Shown here: positions 1 to 7,168 of the stretch, in pieces
Position numbering within the stretch: position 1 is the first letter of the stretch
Layout of the letters: the number at the start of each line of letters is the position of its first letter
Assembly: GCA_021779205.1 (NCBI GenBank)
Contig: JAJYBE010000016.1
Span: 1 to 18,272, forward strand
DNA length: 18,272 nucleotides
From: a bacterium
GTDB taxonomy: Bacteria; Patescibacteriota; Minisyncoccia; Moranbacterales; UBA2206
Direction: 5' to 3'
Notes under the pieces: model-generated
The model's database searches: none
What the model was told of the DNA's origin: nothing
What the model saw: the letters and a program-made list of their open reading frames with translations, nothing else
Made by a program: the position numbers and the translations under genes

Positions 1-476
1 TGAGTTATCTTTTGCGGAAACATTCGTAAGCCCCCACAATCTTTGATGATTCTTCCAATAGTAGAAATCTTGGGACAAACAAGATTGTGTTTTTTACAAT
101 ATTCCAAAAGTTCTGGATGGATTTTATTTTTACCAAGATTAGGATGATCGAAGCGGAGGCGTTTAATCTCGATGATGATCTTCTCATCCCAAACTCTGAC
201 ACGTTTAGTCTTAGGGGCGTGGGAAACATCGTTGAGTGCTTCCAGCTTGCCTCCAGATTTCTCCCACTTAGCTTTCCAGTCAAAAAGAGTTCTTCTCTTG
301 ATAGAGAAAGCATCTAGCGTAGCTGCCAAGCCATGCTTTTCCCAAAAAACTAAAATACGTGCTTTCTTAAGAGCTTTTTCACTGACCATATACTTGAATT
401 TGAGGTAATGATTATATACAGTCAAAATACCTCGAATTCCTCTATATTTGCAATGGATGTGATGAAAAAAAGGCAT
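1..476 (-). CDS. Integrase-type (DDE, rve-like) transposase, N-terminal part
   Basis: An open minus-strand frame continues past the left edge of the window, so only about 158 N-terminal residues are present. Residues around 36-75 form a helix-turn-helix (…FWEKHGLAATLDAFSIKRRT then LFDWKAKW), and the following segment (EIKRLRFDHPNLGKNKIHPE, then CKKHNLVCPKISTIGRIIKD) resembles the second HTH that precedes the DDE integrase core in IS3/IS481-type transposases. The catalytic core would lie outside the window. The first in-frame ATG is at 476. Alternatives are a TTG at 425, which has GAGG a few bases upstream, and an ATG at 389 beginning MVSEKALKK, the most homolog-like start. Whether the element is intact cannot be seen. 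Confidence 0.75.
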   Translation of the reverse strand, partial: MPFFHHIHCKYRGIRGILTVYNHYLKFKYMVSEKALKKARILVFWEKHGLAATLDAFSIKRRTLFDWKAKWEKSGGKLEALNDVSHAPKTKRVRVWDEKIIIEIKRLRFDHPNLGKNKIHPELLEYCKKHNLVCPKISTIGRIIKDCGGLRMFPQKIT

Positions 477-731
477 CCCTCTATTTTCTCATAGAGTGCA
501 ATATGTTAGTGAACTTATGCAGCAGTGCACATCTTCCAGTATACTTTTGGGTGCATGCCTTCGGTGAAGTGGGAAAAGAGCAAGGAGTTCGGTTAAAGCT
601 CTTCATGCCCACAACGATTGGCTTTCCCCTTCCCTTCAGTCCTTTTCCATAAAATAAACCTTCAGGATTAATTCGACCACCACTTGCCATATCACTAAGT
701 TTCCGGTATCATTTTATACAGGGTACGAACA
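1..731 (-). mobile_element. Insertion sequence, partial (5' end and start of transposase)
   Basis: This stretch reads as the beginning of an insertion sequence on the minus strand. The outer end is proposed at 731, where the minus strand begins TGTTCGTACCCTGTATAAAA; a terminus starting with TGT is common in IS3/IS481-type elements. About 250 bases of untranslated or uncertain sequence follow, then the transposase begins near 476 and runs off the left edge. The other end and any target-site duplication are outside the window, so the boundary is an inference. The transposase itself is clear. Base composition of 481-720 is visibly less AT-rich than the neighbouring genes, which agrees with a foreign origin. 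Confidence 0.5.
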
Positions 732-853
732 GCCTTTTTATTGAGCCTATTTCTTTACTTTTTTTGACAATCAGACAAACATGCCAGGCTTCGATTTCTT
801 ATTCGAGATGGGCCACTTCGAAACTAAAAATTAAATCGAAAAAAGATAGTTTT

Positions 854-925
854 CTCTCCATAGCTCAATGGATAGAGCAAATCCGTCCTAAGGATGAGAT
901 GTAGGTTCGATTCCTACTGGGGAGA
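854..925 (+). tRNA. tRNA-Arg(CCU)
   Basis: A complete cloverleaf can be folded. The acceptor stem is CTCTCCA (854-860) with TGGGGAG (918-924), including one T:G pair, and the discriminator is A925. The D stem is GCTC/GAGC. The anticodon stem is AATCC/GGATG with a mismatch at 27:43, and the loop GTCCTAA carries anticodon CCT at 887-889. The T arm is GTAGG-TTCGATT-CCTAC. CCA is not encoded and must be added after transcription. The gene stands alone between the insertion sequence and the S1 gene. Confidence 0.93.
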
Positions 926-947
926 CAAAAAATATGTTTGCGTGAAC

Positions 948-976
948 TTGCCAAAAGAAAGAATATCTGCTAACCT
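948..976 (+). promoter_or_regulatory. Possible promoter upstream of the S1 gene
   Basis: TTGCCA at 948-953 and TAACCT at 971-976 are separated by 17 bases, and a TG lies one base before the -10 (extended -10 form). The -10 is poor (3 of 6 matches), so this is only a candidate. It would give a 5' leader of about 170 bases for the S1 gene. The rest of 926-1154 is very AT-rich, with T-runs around 1065-1085 and no open frame that I trust. Confidence 0.3.
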
Positions 977-1117
977 GTGAAAGTAATGAATGGGTGAAAA
1001 ATAACTATTAAGAAAATAGAATAGGAAAATGTTTTAATTTTCTTCTTTGGAAACTTCTTGATAATTTTTTTCGGGAATTTTTTTTATTTGTAGATCGCAT
1101 TAATTATTAAAAATAAA

Positions 1118-1136
1118 ACGGTTTTGCGCGAACCGT
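1118..1136 (+). promoter_or_regulatory. Small hairpin in the leader of the S1 gene
   Basis: ACGGTT (1118-1123) and AACCGT (1131-1136) form a perfect 6-bp stem around a 7-base loop (TTGCGCG), 18 bases before the ATG at 1155. There is no T-run after it, so it is not a terminator. S1 genes are autoregulated at the translation-start region in some bacteria, so a leader hairpin here could be an S1 contact; that role is inference only. Confidence 0.35.
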
Positions 1137-1154
1137 GAAATAATTTTAAGTAAT

Positions 1155-2486
1155 ATGAGTGATATTTTAACGAAATTGGCAAATGAAGTTGATAAATTGT
1201 CAGATAAGAAATTGAAAAGCGGGAATGCTAAAAATAAAAAAGTTTTAAATGCGACAAGTAAAATAGCTGATAATCAATCAATTATGGATAAGCTGTTATT
1301 GGAGAATGTGGTGGAGTTTCCTTCTGTGGGCGAAACATTGATTGGAAAGGTTATCGATGTGTCATCAAGTGAAATGTATTTAGATCTTGGTCCATTTGGG
1401 ACAGGGTTAGTAATGGGAAAAGAAATTAAGGATGGAATGGGGACTCAAAAAATAAAAATAGGAGATGTTGTTTCTGCGACTATAACAGACATGGAAAATG
1501 AAGAAGGGTATGTGGAGTTGTCTATTCGCGAGGCATCTTATGAAAAAGCTTGGGATGATATTGAAAGAAAAAAAGAAGTTCAAGAGAAAATTAAGACTAA
1601 GGTTATTAATGCAAATAAAGGCGGGCTATTGATTGAAATCAATGGAATAGCGGGATTTTTACCGGTTTCGCAGCTTTCCAGTCAAAATTATCCTCGCGTG
1701 GAAGATGGTGATAAAAATAAAATTCTTAATTTACTTAAAAAATTAGTTGGCAAAGAATTGGAGGTTTGTATTTTGGATATTGATCGAGAAGCGGAAAAGC
1801 TAATTGCTAGTGAAAAAATAGCTCAAAGCGAAAAGGATAAAGAAGTTATTTCTAGTTTTAAAGTTGGAGATGTTATTTCCGGAGAGGTTAGTGGAGTAGT
1901 TGATTTTGGAGCTTTTGTGAAATTTCCTCAGAAATCACAAAATAAAAACGAAGAAAAGAAAATAGAAGGATTGGTACATATCTCCGAATTAGCTTGGCAA
2001 TTGATTGAAAATCCGCGCGTGATCGTTAAGGTCGGCGATAAGGTGGACGCGAAAATTATCGGCATCGATAATGATAAAATTTCATTATCAATACGCGCAT
2101 TGCAAACAGATCCGTGGGGTGATGTTGCAAAAAAATATAATATCGGAGATATTGTTAAGGGCAAAGTGCATAAAATAAATCATTTTGGCGCATTCGTCTA
2201 TCTCGATCAGGATATTCATGGGTTAGCGCATATTAGCGAAATGTTGGAGACTTATTCGGGAAAAAATATCAATGAGCTTATTAAAGTCGGAGAAGAATAT
2301 AGTTGGAAAATTCTTTCAATAGAGGCCAGGGATCATCGTATGGGTTTGGTTTTGGTGAATGAAAAAGACAATTCTTCCAAGAGTGCTGAGCACCCAAAAG
2401 TTAAAAAAGAAAAAAAGGAAAAAATAAGCGAGAAAGCGACTGCTAAAAAAGAAGAAAAGCAGAAAAAATTGACTGACAAAGAATAA
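1155..2486 (+). CDS. rpsA: Ribosomal protein S1-like RNA-binding protein (four S1 repeats)
   Basis: The 443-residue protein holds four S1 (OB-fold) repeats at about residues 57-126, 142-222, 236-314 and 328-400. Repeats 3 and 4 carry the most typical signatures (VDFGAFVKF…EGLVHISEL and NHFGAFVYL…HGLAHISEM). Residues 1-50 are a charged leader helix and residues 403-443 a Lys/Glu-rich tail. Canonical proteobacterial S1 has six repeats and about 560 residues; four-repeat forms occur in Gram-positive-type and CPR bacteria. S1 binds single-stranded, AU-rich mRNA on the 30S subunit and helps initiation, which fits a genome whose start sites lack Shine-Dalgarno motifs. It is the first gene of a cluster with the kinase-like gene 16 bases downstream. 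Whether it is a ribosomal subunit or a free RNA-binding protein cannot be decided from sequence. Confidence 0.88.
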   Translation: MSDILTKLANEVDKLSDKKLKSGNAKNKKVLNATSKIADNQSIMDKLLLENVVEFPSVGETLIGKVIDVSSSEMYLDLGPFGTGLVMGKEIKDGMGTQKIKIGDVVSATITDMENEEGYVELSIREASYEKAWDDIERKKEVQEKIKTKVINANKGGLLIEINGIAGFLPVSQLSSQNYPRVEDGDKNKILNLLKKLVGKELEVCILDIDREAEKLIASEKIAQSEKDKEVISSFKVGDVISGEVSGVVDFGAFVKFPQKSQNKNEEKKIEGLVHISELAWQLIENPRVIVKVGDKVDAKIIGIDNDKISLSIRALQTDPWGDVAKKYNIGDIVKGKVHKINHFGAFVYLDQDIHGLAHISEMLETYSGKNINELIKVGEEYSWKILSIEARDHRMGLVLVNEKDNSSKSAEHPKVKKEKKEKISEKATAKKEEKQKKLTDKE

Positions 2487-2502
2487 TCTATTTTTTAAAA
2501 AT

Positions 2503-3063
2503 ATGTCAAAAATATTTATTATTTCCGGACCGTCCGGTGCGGGAGAGGATAGTATTATTTCCGGTTTGCGCGATAAATTTTCCATTGAAAGGATAATTAC
2601 AACTACTACGCGAAAAATGCGCAAAGGAGAATCTCAGGGAAATCCGTATTATTTTGTCACAAAAGAGGATTTTGAAAAAAAAATAGAACAAGATGAGTTA
2701 GCGGAATGGGCGCAAGAATATAATGCTAATTTTTATGGCGTTACCAGAAAAGAATTAAAAAGAGTGATGGATTGTCCAAGAATCGGTCTTTGGAAGATAG
2801 AATACAAAGGTGTTATGGCGGCTAAAAAACAATTTCCGGAAATTAAATCTATCTATATCGCTCCTCCATCTTTGGAAATATTAAGAAAAAGGATTAAGCA
2901 GCGCGATCCACTTGCCACAGAAGAATATTTGAATGAGCGAATGGAATATACTCGTGAATGGATAAAATATGAATATATCTATGATTATAAGGTTATAAAT
3001 GAAGAGGGGAAATTAAATGAGGCGATTGAAAAAGTCGCAGATATTATAGAAAAAAATCTTTAA
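2503..3063 (+). CDS. gmk: Guanylate kinase-like protein with altered P-loop
   Basis: The 186-residue protein aligns over its whole length with guanylate kinase (GMP + ATP to GDP + ADP). The GMP-binding part is recognisable: TTTTRKMRKGE at residues 34-44, then GNPYYFV, then EWAQEYNANFYGVTR, and a C-terminal lid region with RIKQRD. The P-loop at residues 9-17 reads GPSGAGEDS where the family has GPSGAGKSS/T. The phosphate-binding lysine is therefore Glu15 and the next residue is Asp16, clearly coded as GAG GAT. The family's DIDWQG segment is also changed, to KIEYKG. It sits between the S1 gene and tilS (7-base gap), a housekeeping setting. It may be a CPR-specific guanylate kinase with a rearranged ATP site, or a non-catalytic or repurposed GMP-binding homolog. 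Family membership is sure; activity is not. Confidence 0.85.
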   Translation: MSKIFIISGPSGAGEDSIISGLRDKFSIERIITTTTRKMRKGESQGNPYYFVTKEDFEKKIEQDELAEWAQEYNANFYGVTRKELKRVMDCPRIGLWKIEYKGVMAAKKQFPEIKSIYIAPPSLEILRKRIKQRDPLATEEYLNERMEYTREWIKYEYIYDYKVINEEGKLNEAIEKVADIIEKNL

Positions 3064-3070
3064 ATAAAAC

Positions 3071-4027
3071 ATGGTTGCGCTTGTCAAGAAGATTCAAAAT
3101 GATATTTTAGAGCATGCTTTTTTAAAAAAGGATTATAAGTTTGTTTTGGGGGTTTCCGGCGGTCCGGATAGTTCTGTTATGCTAGATGTTTTTTTAAAGT
3201 TAAAGCAGAAATATTCCTTAGGGCTGATTATTGCGCATGTAAATTATAATCTTCGCGGCGAGGATAGTGAAAAAGATGAAGAATTTGTTAATGAGCTTGC
3301 TCAAAAAAATGGATTGCCAATGGTTGTATTAAGGCTTAAAAAAAGTCAGAAAAAAGCCAGCTCAGAAGAAAAATTGCGCGATATTCGCTATGCTTTTTTT
3401 GAAGAAGTTCGCGTGAAGCAAAATTTTGATTTTATTTCCGTTGGGCACACGCTTGATGATCAGGCGGAAACTGTTTTGATGAGATTAATTCGAGGAGCGG
3501 GAATGAGGGGTTTGCGCGCAATGCAAATTAAAAATGGAAGAATTGTCCGCCCGTTACTTGGCGTTAGTCGTCAAGAAATCTTGAAATATATCAAAGAAAA
3601 TAAATTAAAATACAGAATCGATAAGAGCAATAAGGAAATGATTTTTTTTAGAAATAAAATCAGAAATAGTTTAATTCCTCAAATTGAAAAAAAATACAAT
3701 CCGCAGATTAAAAGAAATCTTGCCAATGTGGCGAAAACCTTTTCGGAAGATTTTGCGGCAATTGAATATTTTGTTGATGATTTATGGAAAAAAGAAGCAG
3801 CTTGGGGGGTGGAGAAAATTTTGAAATTACCCATGGCTGTGCAAAAAAGAATTTTAAAAAAAATTTTATTGAAAAAAAATCCCAAATTGCAACTTGCTGA
3901 TTTTTCCCAAATAGATAGCTTTATCAAAGCCCTGCGTAGCGTTAAGGGAAAAAATCAGAGTGTGCTTTGCGCAAATTTGAAAATGACGCGCAAAGGTGAT
4001 AAGATTGATGTGTGTTTTGTGAATTAA
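3071..4027 (+). CDS. tilS: tRNA(Ile)-lysidine synthase
   Basis: TilS converts C34 of the CAU-anticodon tRNA-Ile2 to lysidine, using ATP and lysine, so that the tRNA reads AUA as isoleucine. The PP-loop ATPase motif SGGPDSS is at residues 29-35, followed by the family motifs HVNYNLRGEDSEKDE and VGHTLDDQAETVLMRLIRGAG. At 318 residues it resembles the short form with the catalytic and adjacent helical domains but without the extra C-terminal domain of the 430-residue E. coli enzyme. The ATG lies 7 bases after the preceding stop, so co-transcription is likely. A likely substrate tRNA gene is encoded about 3 kb downstream in the same orientation. Confidence 0.93.
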   Translation: MVALVKKIQNDILEHAFLKKDYKFVLGVSGGPDSSVMLDVFLKLKQKYSLGLIIAHVNYNLRGEDSEKDEEFVNELAQKNGLPMVVLRLKKSQKKASSEEKLRDIRYAFFEEVRVKQNFDFISVGHTLDDQAETVLMRLIRGAGMRGLRAMQIKNGRIVRPLLGVSRQEILKYIKENKLKYRIDKSNKEMIFFRNKIRNSLIPQIEKKYNPQIKRNLANVAKTFSEDFAAIEYFVDDLWKKEAAWGVEKILKLPMAVQKRILKKILLKKNPKLQLADFSQIDSFIKALRSVKGKNQSVLCANLKMTRKGDKIDVCFVN

Positions 4028-4072
4028 CTAGAATTTTGTTTTTTTGCCATAATTATTAAAAAGTGTTTTATT

Positions 4073-5920
4073 ATGAAAAATTTATTGAAAAATATCAGCA
4101 TTGTTCTTCTTATTTTTCTTTTTATAGCGGGAATTGCGACGCTTCTCGGATCTCCTGAAAAAAAACCGGAAGACGTTTCTCTTTCCACTTTGGTTTCACA
4201 GATAAATAATCAACAAATAAAAGAAATTTCAGTAAGCAGTGATGATTTGGCGATAACAACTCAAGATGGAAAAACGGAAAAGGCGATTAAAGAAAAGGAA
4301 TCCGGTATAGTTGAAACATTAAAAAATTATGGCGTTGATCAAGAAAAGCTTAAAAATGTCAATATAACTGTTAAGGGAGATTCAACTTCCAGTATTTGGA
4401 TTGGAACAATATTGCCTTTTCTTTTGCCTTTTCTCTTGATTGCTGGATTCATTTGGTTTATGCTTCGTCAAGCGCAAAGAGGTAATAATCAAGCACTTTC
4501 CTTTGGCATGTCTAAGGCGCGCGTGCTTGATCCGAAAGACAAAAAAAATCGTATTGTTTTTGCCAATGTTGCCGGAGCAAAAGAAGCTAAAGAAGAATTA
4601 TATGAGATAGTGGAATTCCTAAAGAATCCTAAGAAATTTTTAAGTCTGGGAGCTAAGATTCCCAAGGGTGTTTTACTTTTAGGCTCTCCCGGAACAGGAA
4701 AGACTTTAATCGCTAAGGCTGTAGCGGGAGAAGCGAATGTGCCCTTTTTTAATATTTCCGGTTCAGAGTTTGTGGAGATGTTTGTTGGTGTCGGGGCAAG
4801 CCGCGTAAGAGATCTTTTTAAGCAGGCCAAGAAAAATTCTCCGGCAATTGTTTTTATCGATGAGATTGATGCTGTTGGTCGTCATCGTGGCGCAGGTCTT
4901 GGTGGAGGGCATGATGAAAGAGAACAAACGCTTAATCAAATTTTGGTTGAAATGGATGGTTTTGATACTAATGTTAATGTAATTGTGATTGCAGCAACAA
5001 ATCGTCCAGATGTGCTTGACCCAGCTTTGCTTCGTCCCGGTCGTTTTGATCGGCGTGTTGTTATGGATTTGCCGGATATTGAAGAAAGAAAGGCTATTTT
5101 GGAAATTCATGCCAAAAATAAACCACTTGCCAAGGAAGTGAACTTGCGTGTGATAGCGCAAAGAACGCCGGGATTTTCCGGAGCTGATCTTTCTAATTTA
5201 TTAAATGAAGCGGCTATTCTTTCCGCTAGACGAGGAAAAAAAATTATTGAAATGCCGGAATTAACGGATTCGATTGAAAAAGTAATTCTTGGGCCGGAAA
5301 GAAAAAGTCGACGAATAGATGAGGACGAGAAAAAAATCATTGCCTATCATGAAGCCGGTCATGCGCTTATTGCCACCACATTAAAGCATGCCGATCCGGT
5401 TCAGAAGGTTTCTATTATTTCACGAGGAAATGCCGGAGGGTATACATTGAATGCCCCAACAAAAGATAAGAGTTTGCATTCACGCAACTATTTTATTGAC
5501 GAATTGTCAGTATTCTTAGGAGGATATATTAGTGAGAAGATTACCTTTAATGATGTTACAACCGGCGCTTCAAATGATTTGGAGCGAGCAACGGCAATTG
5601 CCAGAAATCTAGTTACGCGCTATGGAATGAGTGATCTTGGACCAAGAACATTTGGGCATAAGGAAGAATTGGTTTTTTTGGGAAAAGAAATGCATGAAGA
5701 GAAGAATTATTCAGAAGAAACATCACGAGAAATAGATAGGCAGGTAACAAAGTTTATTAATGACGCTTATTCCGTTGCGGAAAAAATTATATTGGAAAAA
5801 AAGAATTTGCTTGATATTATTTCAAATACGCTCTTGGAAAAGGAAACCATTGAACAGGCTGAATTTAATAAAATCGTTGGAATTGCGGAGGAAGAAGTTG
5901 AAACGAAAACGAAAGAATAA
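4073..5920 (+). CDS. ftsH: ATP-dependent zinc metalloprotease FtsH
   Basis: This 615-residue membrane-anchored AAA+ protease degrades unassembled or damaged membrane proteins and some soluble regulators. An N-terminal membrane segment (about residues 8-25) and a second one (about 108-130) flank an extracytoplasmic domain. The AAA domain has Walker A GSPGTGKT at 204-211 (GPPGTGKT is usual), Walker B FIDEID with D263/E264, and the second-region motif ATNRPDVLDPALLRPGRFDR. The zinc site HEAGH is at 426-430, and the third ligand is the Asp of SNDLERAT near residue 502. All catalytic positions are present and the length is normal. It follows tilS by 45 bases. A CATAAT preceded by TG lies between them and could be an extra promoter, though no -35 is evident. 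Confidence 0.97.
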   Translation: MKNLLKNISIVLLIFLFIAGIATLLGSPEKKPEDVSLSTLVSQINNQQIKEISVSSDDLAITTQDGKTEKAIKEKESGIVETLKNYGVDQEKLKNVNITVKGDSTSSIWIGTILPFLLPFLLIAGFIWFMLRQAQRGNNQALSFGMSKARVLDPKDKKNRIVFANVAGAKEAKEELYEIVEFLKNPKKFLSLGAKIPKGVLLLGSPGTGKTLIAKAVAGEANVPFFNISGSEFVEMFVGVGASRVRDLFKQAKKNSPAIVFIDEIDAVGRHRGAGLGGGHDEREQTLNQILVEMDGFDTNVNVIVIAATNRPDVLDPALLRPGRFDRRVVMDLPDIEERKAILEIHAKNKPLAKEVNLRVIAQRTPGFSGADLSNLLNEAAILSARRGKKIIEMPELTDSIEKVILGPERKSRRIDEDEKKIIAYHEAGHALIATTLKHADPVQKVSIISRGNAGGYTLNAPTKDKSLHSRNYFIDELSVFLGGYISEKITFNDVTTGASNDLERATAIARNLVTRYGMSDLGPRTFGHKEELVFLGKEMHEEKNYSEETSREIDRQVTKFINDAYSVAEKIILEKKNLLDIISNTLLEKETIEQAEFNKIVGIAEEEVETKTKE

Positions 5921-5953
5921 AAAGAGATTGATATAAAACGATAAATAAAATCA

Positions 5954-6967
5954 ATGAGTGATAAAAAAATAGTGCCAAAAATAAATTATTTGGAAATATT
6001 TCTTGGTGCCATCAGGATTGTTTTAAAAAGTCGTTTTTTATGGTGGTTTGGTTTTTTTATTGTTTTAAATGTCGTTTTTGATCCTAATTATATCCAAAAT
6101 GAAGACATTAAAAGAATTTTTTTTGGTGCATTTTTTTTGAAAAAAATAGCATTGGCATCTTTTGTTGCAACGGCATCTTCGATTATTTTTTTCTTATCAT
6201 TAATTTTATCGCTTATTGCCAAAGGGGCATTAATGAAGATTACTCAATATAGGCTTGAAAAAAAGGCGATTTCTTTTGTTCGCGGTTGGATGGAAGGGAA
6301 AAGATATTTCTGGATTAATTTTAAAATTATCTTTTTTTCTTCAGCAGTTTTCTTTTTGTGTATTTTTATTCTCTGGATTCCTGTTTTAGCAACTTTTTAT
6401 CCCGGAGCGCATTTTGTTGCTATTGCTTTAGCAATTTTGGCACTTTTAATTAGTATTCCGTTGCTTGTTTTGTATAAATTTATTCAAACTTATGCCTGTT
6501 TCTATGCAACGTTGGCAGATTTAAATATTTGGTTGGCGCTGGAAAACGCTTATTCACTGTTTAAAAAAAATATCTCAAATAGTCTTATTATGCTCTTGTC
6601 GGTTATTATGCTTGAGGTTTGTTCTCTTTTAGCTGTTTTTATTATTTCAATGCCGTTTATTTTTGTTTTTCGTTTAATAGAGATTATTTTTTATTCTACT
6701 GTGAATAAAAGTAGCGCCTCAGTTGTTTATACTGTTATAATAATCTTGGTTGCTTTAAGTGTTTTTGTGTTTTATTCTATATTTAGCGCCGTTTTACAGG
6801 TTGCTTGGACATTGTTTTTTTATGAAATCGCTACGCCAAAAAAAGAAAAGAAATCAGAAGAATTTATTTTGGAGCCGGAAAAGCAACTCAATGAACCGAT
6901 AACGGTCAATTCCGTAAAAACTATTAAGACGGATAATAATTTTGACGAAAGCGAGAAATATCGGTAA
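5954..6967 (+). CDS. Multi-pass membrane protein of unknown function
   Basis: I do not recognise this 337-residue protein as a named family. The sequence shows about five to six hydrophobic segments: near residues 25-43 (SRFLWWFGFFIVLNVVF), 64-92, 116-140, 147-172, 208-236 and 252-283. A charged, probably cytoplasmic C-terminal tail of about 50 residues follows. The pattern of an initial WWFGFF segment, then a KGALM motif and a W..G..YFW motif, resembles uncharacterised CPR integral membrane proteins and loosely the membrane domain found with glycerophosphodiester phosphodiesterases. It lies 33 bases after ftsH in the same direction, so a link with membrane homeostasis is possible. No catalytic residues stand out. 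Confidence 0.8.
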   Translation: MSDKKIVPKINYLEIFLGAIRIVLKSRFLWWFGFFIVLNVVFDPNYIQNEDIKRIFFGAFFLKKIALASFVATASSIIFFLSLILSLIAKGALMKITQYRLEKKAISFVRGWMEGKRYFWINFKIIFFSSAVFFLCIFILWIPVLATFYPGAHFVAIALAILALLISIPLLVLYKFIQTYACFYATLADLNIWLALENAYSLFKKNISNSLIMLLSVIMLEVCSLLAVFIISMPFIFVFRLIEIIFYSTVNKSSASVVYTVIIILVALSVFVFYSIFSAVLQVAWTLFFYEIATPKKEKKSEEFILEPEKQLNEPITVNSVKTIKTDNNFDESEKYR

Positions 6968-6998
6968 GCTTACTTTATAAATGTTTTTTAAAAAGTTC

Positions 6999-7072
6999 GG
7001 TTGCTTAGCTCAGTTGGTTAGAGCGTCACATTGACATTGTGAAGGTCAGTGGTTCGAGTCCACTAGCGACCA
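6999..7072 (+). tRNA. tRNA-Val(GAC)
   Basis: The cloverleaf is complete. The acceptor stem is GGTTGCT/AGCGACC with discriminator A7072, and the D stem is GCTC/GAGC. The anticodon stem is TCACA/TGTGA around loop TTGACAT, with anticodon GAC at 7033-7035. The T arm is AGTGG-TTCGAGT-CCACT. No CCA tail is encoded. It is 31 bases after the membrane-protein gene and 6 bases before the next tRNA, so the two tRNAs are surely cotranscribed. Confidence 0.95.
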
Positions 7073-7078
7073 CAAAAA

Positions 7079-7150
7079 GGGACCATAGCTCAGCGGTAGA
7101 GCAGGGGACTCATAATCTCTTGGTCGCTGGTTCGAATCCAGCTGGTCCCA
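7079..7150 (+). tRNA. CAU-anticodon tRNA: tRNA-Ile2 (lysidine type) or elongator tRNA-Met
   Basis: The acceptor stem is GGGACCA/TGGTCCC with discriminator A7150, so the perfect G1:C72 pair rules out initiator tRNA. The D stem is GCTC/GAGC. The anticodon stem is GGGGA/TCTCT with two G:T pairs around loop CTCATAA, and the anticodon CAT is at 7111-7113. The T arm is GCTGG-TTCGAAT-CCAGC. The 3' half (variable loop TGGTC and T stem GCTGG/CCAGC) matches E. coli tRNA-Ile2 more closely than E. coli elongator tRNA-Met. The acceptor stem has C5:G68 but not the C4:G69 used by E. coli TilS, so the choice stays open. Confidence 0.92.
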
Positions 7151-7168
7151 CTGAATTAAAATAAAGCA

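Noticed and set aside
481..690. Minus-strand frame of 69 codons directly upstream of the transposase start
   Set aside because: Its composition (many Pro, Gly, Cys, Lys) is unlike a folded protein and I recognise nothing in it. It lies in the presumed untranslated part of the insertion sequence. Its stop is four bases before the transposase ATG, so a coupled leader frame is not fully excluded.
788..799. 12-base string GCTTCGATTTCT shared with 18243-18254 near the right end
   Set aside because: About ten shared 12-mers are expected by chance in a window of this size, and the flanks do not match.
2316..2624. Long minus-strand frames opposite S1, the kinase-like gene, ftsH, the LysM-CHAP gene and pnp
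   Set aside because: They are antisense shadows of well-supported genes, with low-complexity or implausible composition.
7079..7168. Attachment site for the adjacent tyrosine recombinase in the tRNA 3' end
   Set aside because: No second copy of the tRNA 3' end is present in the window and the recombinase looks like a chromosomal Xer protein.
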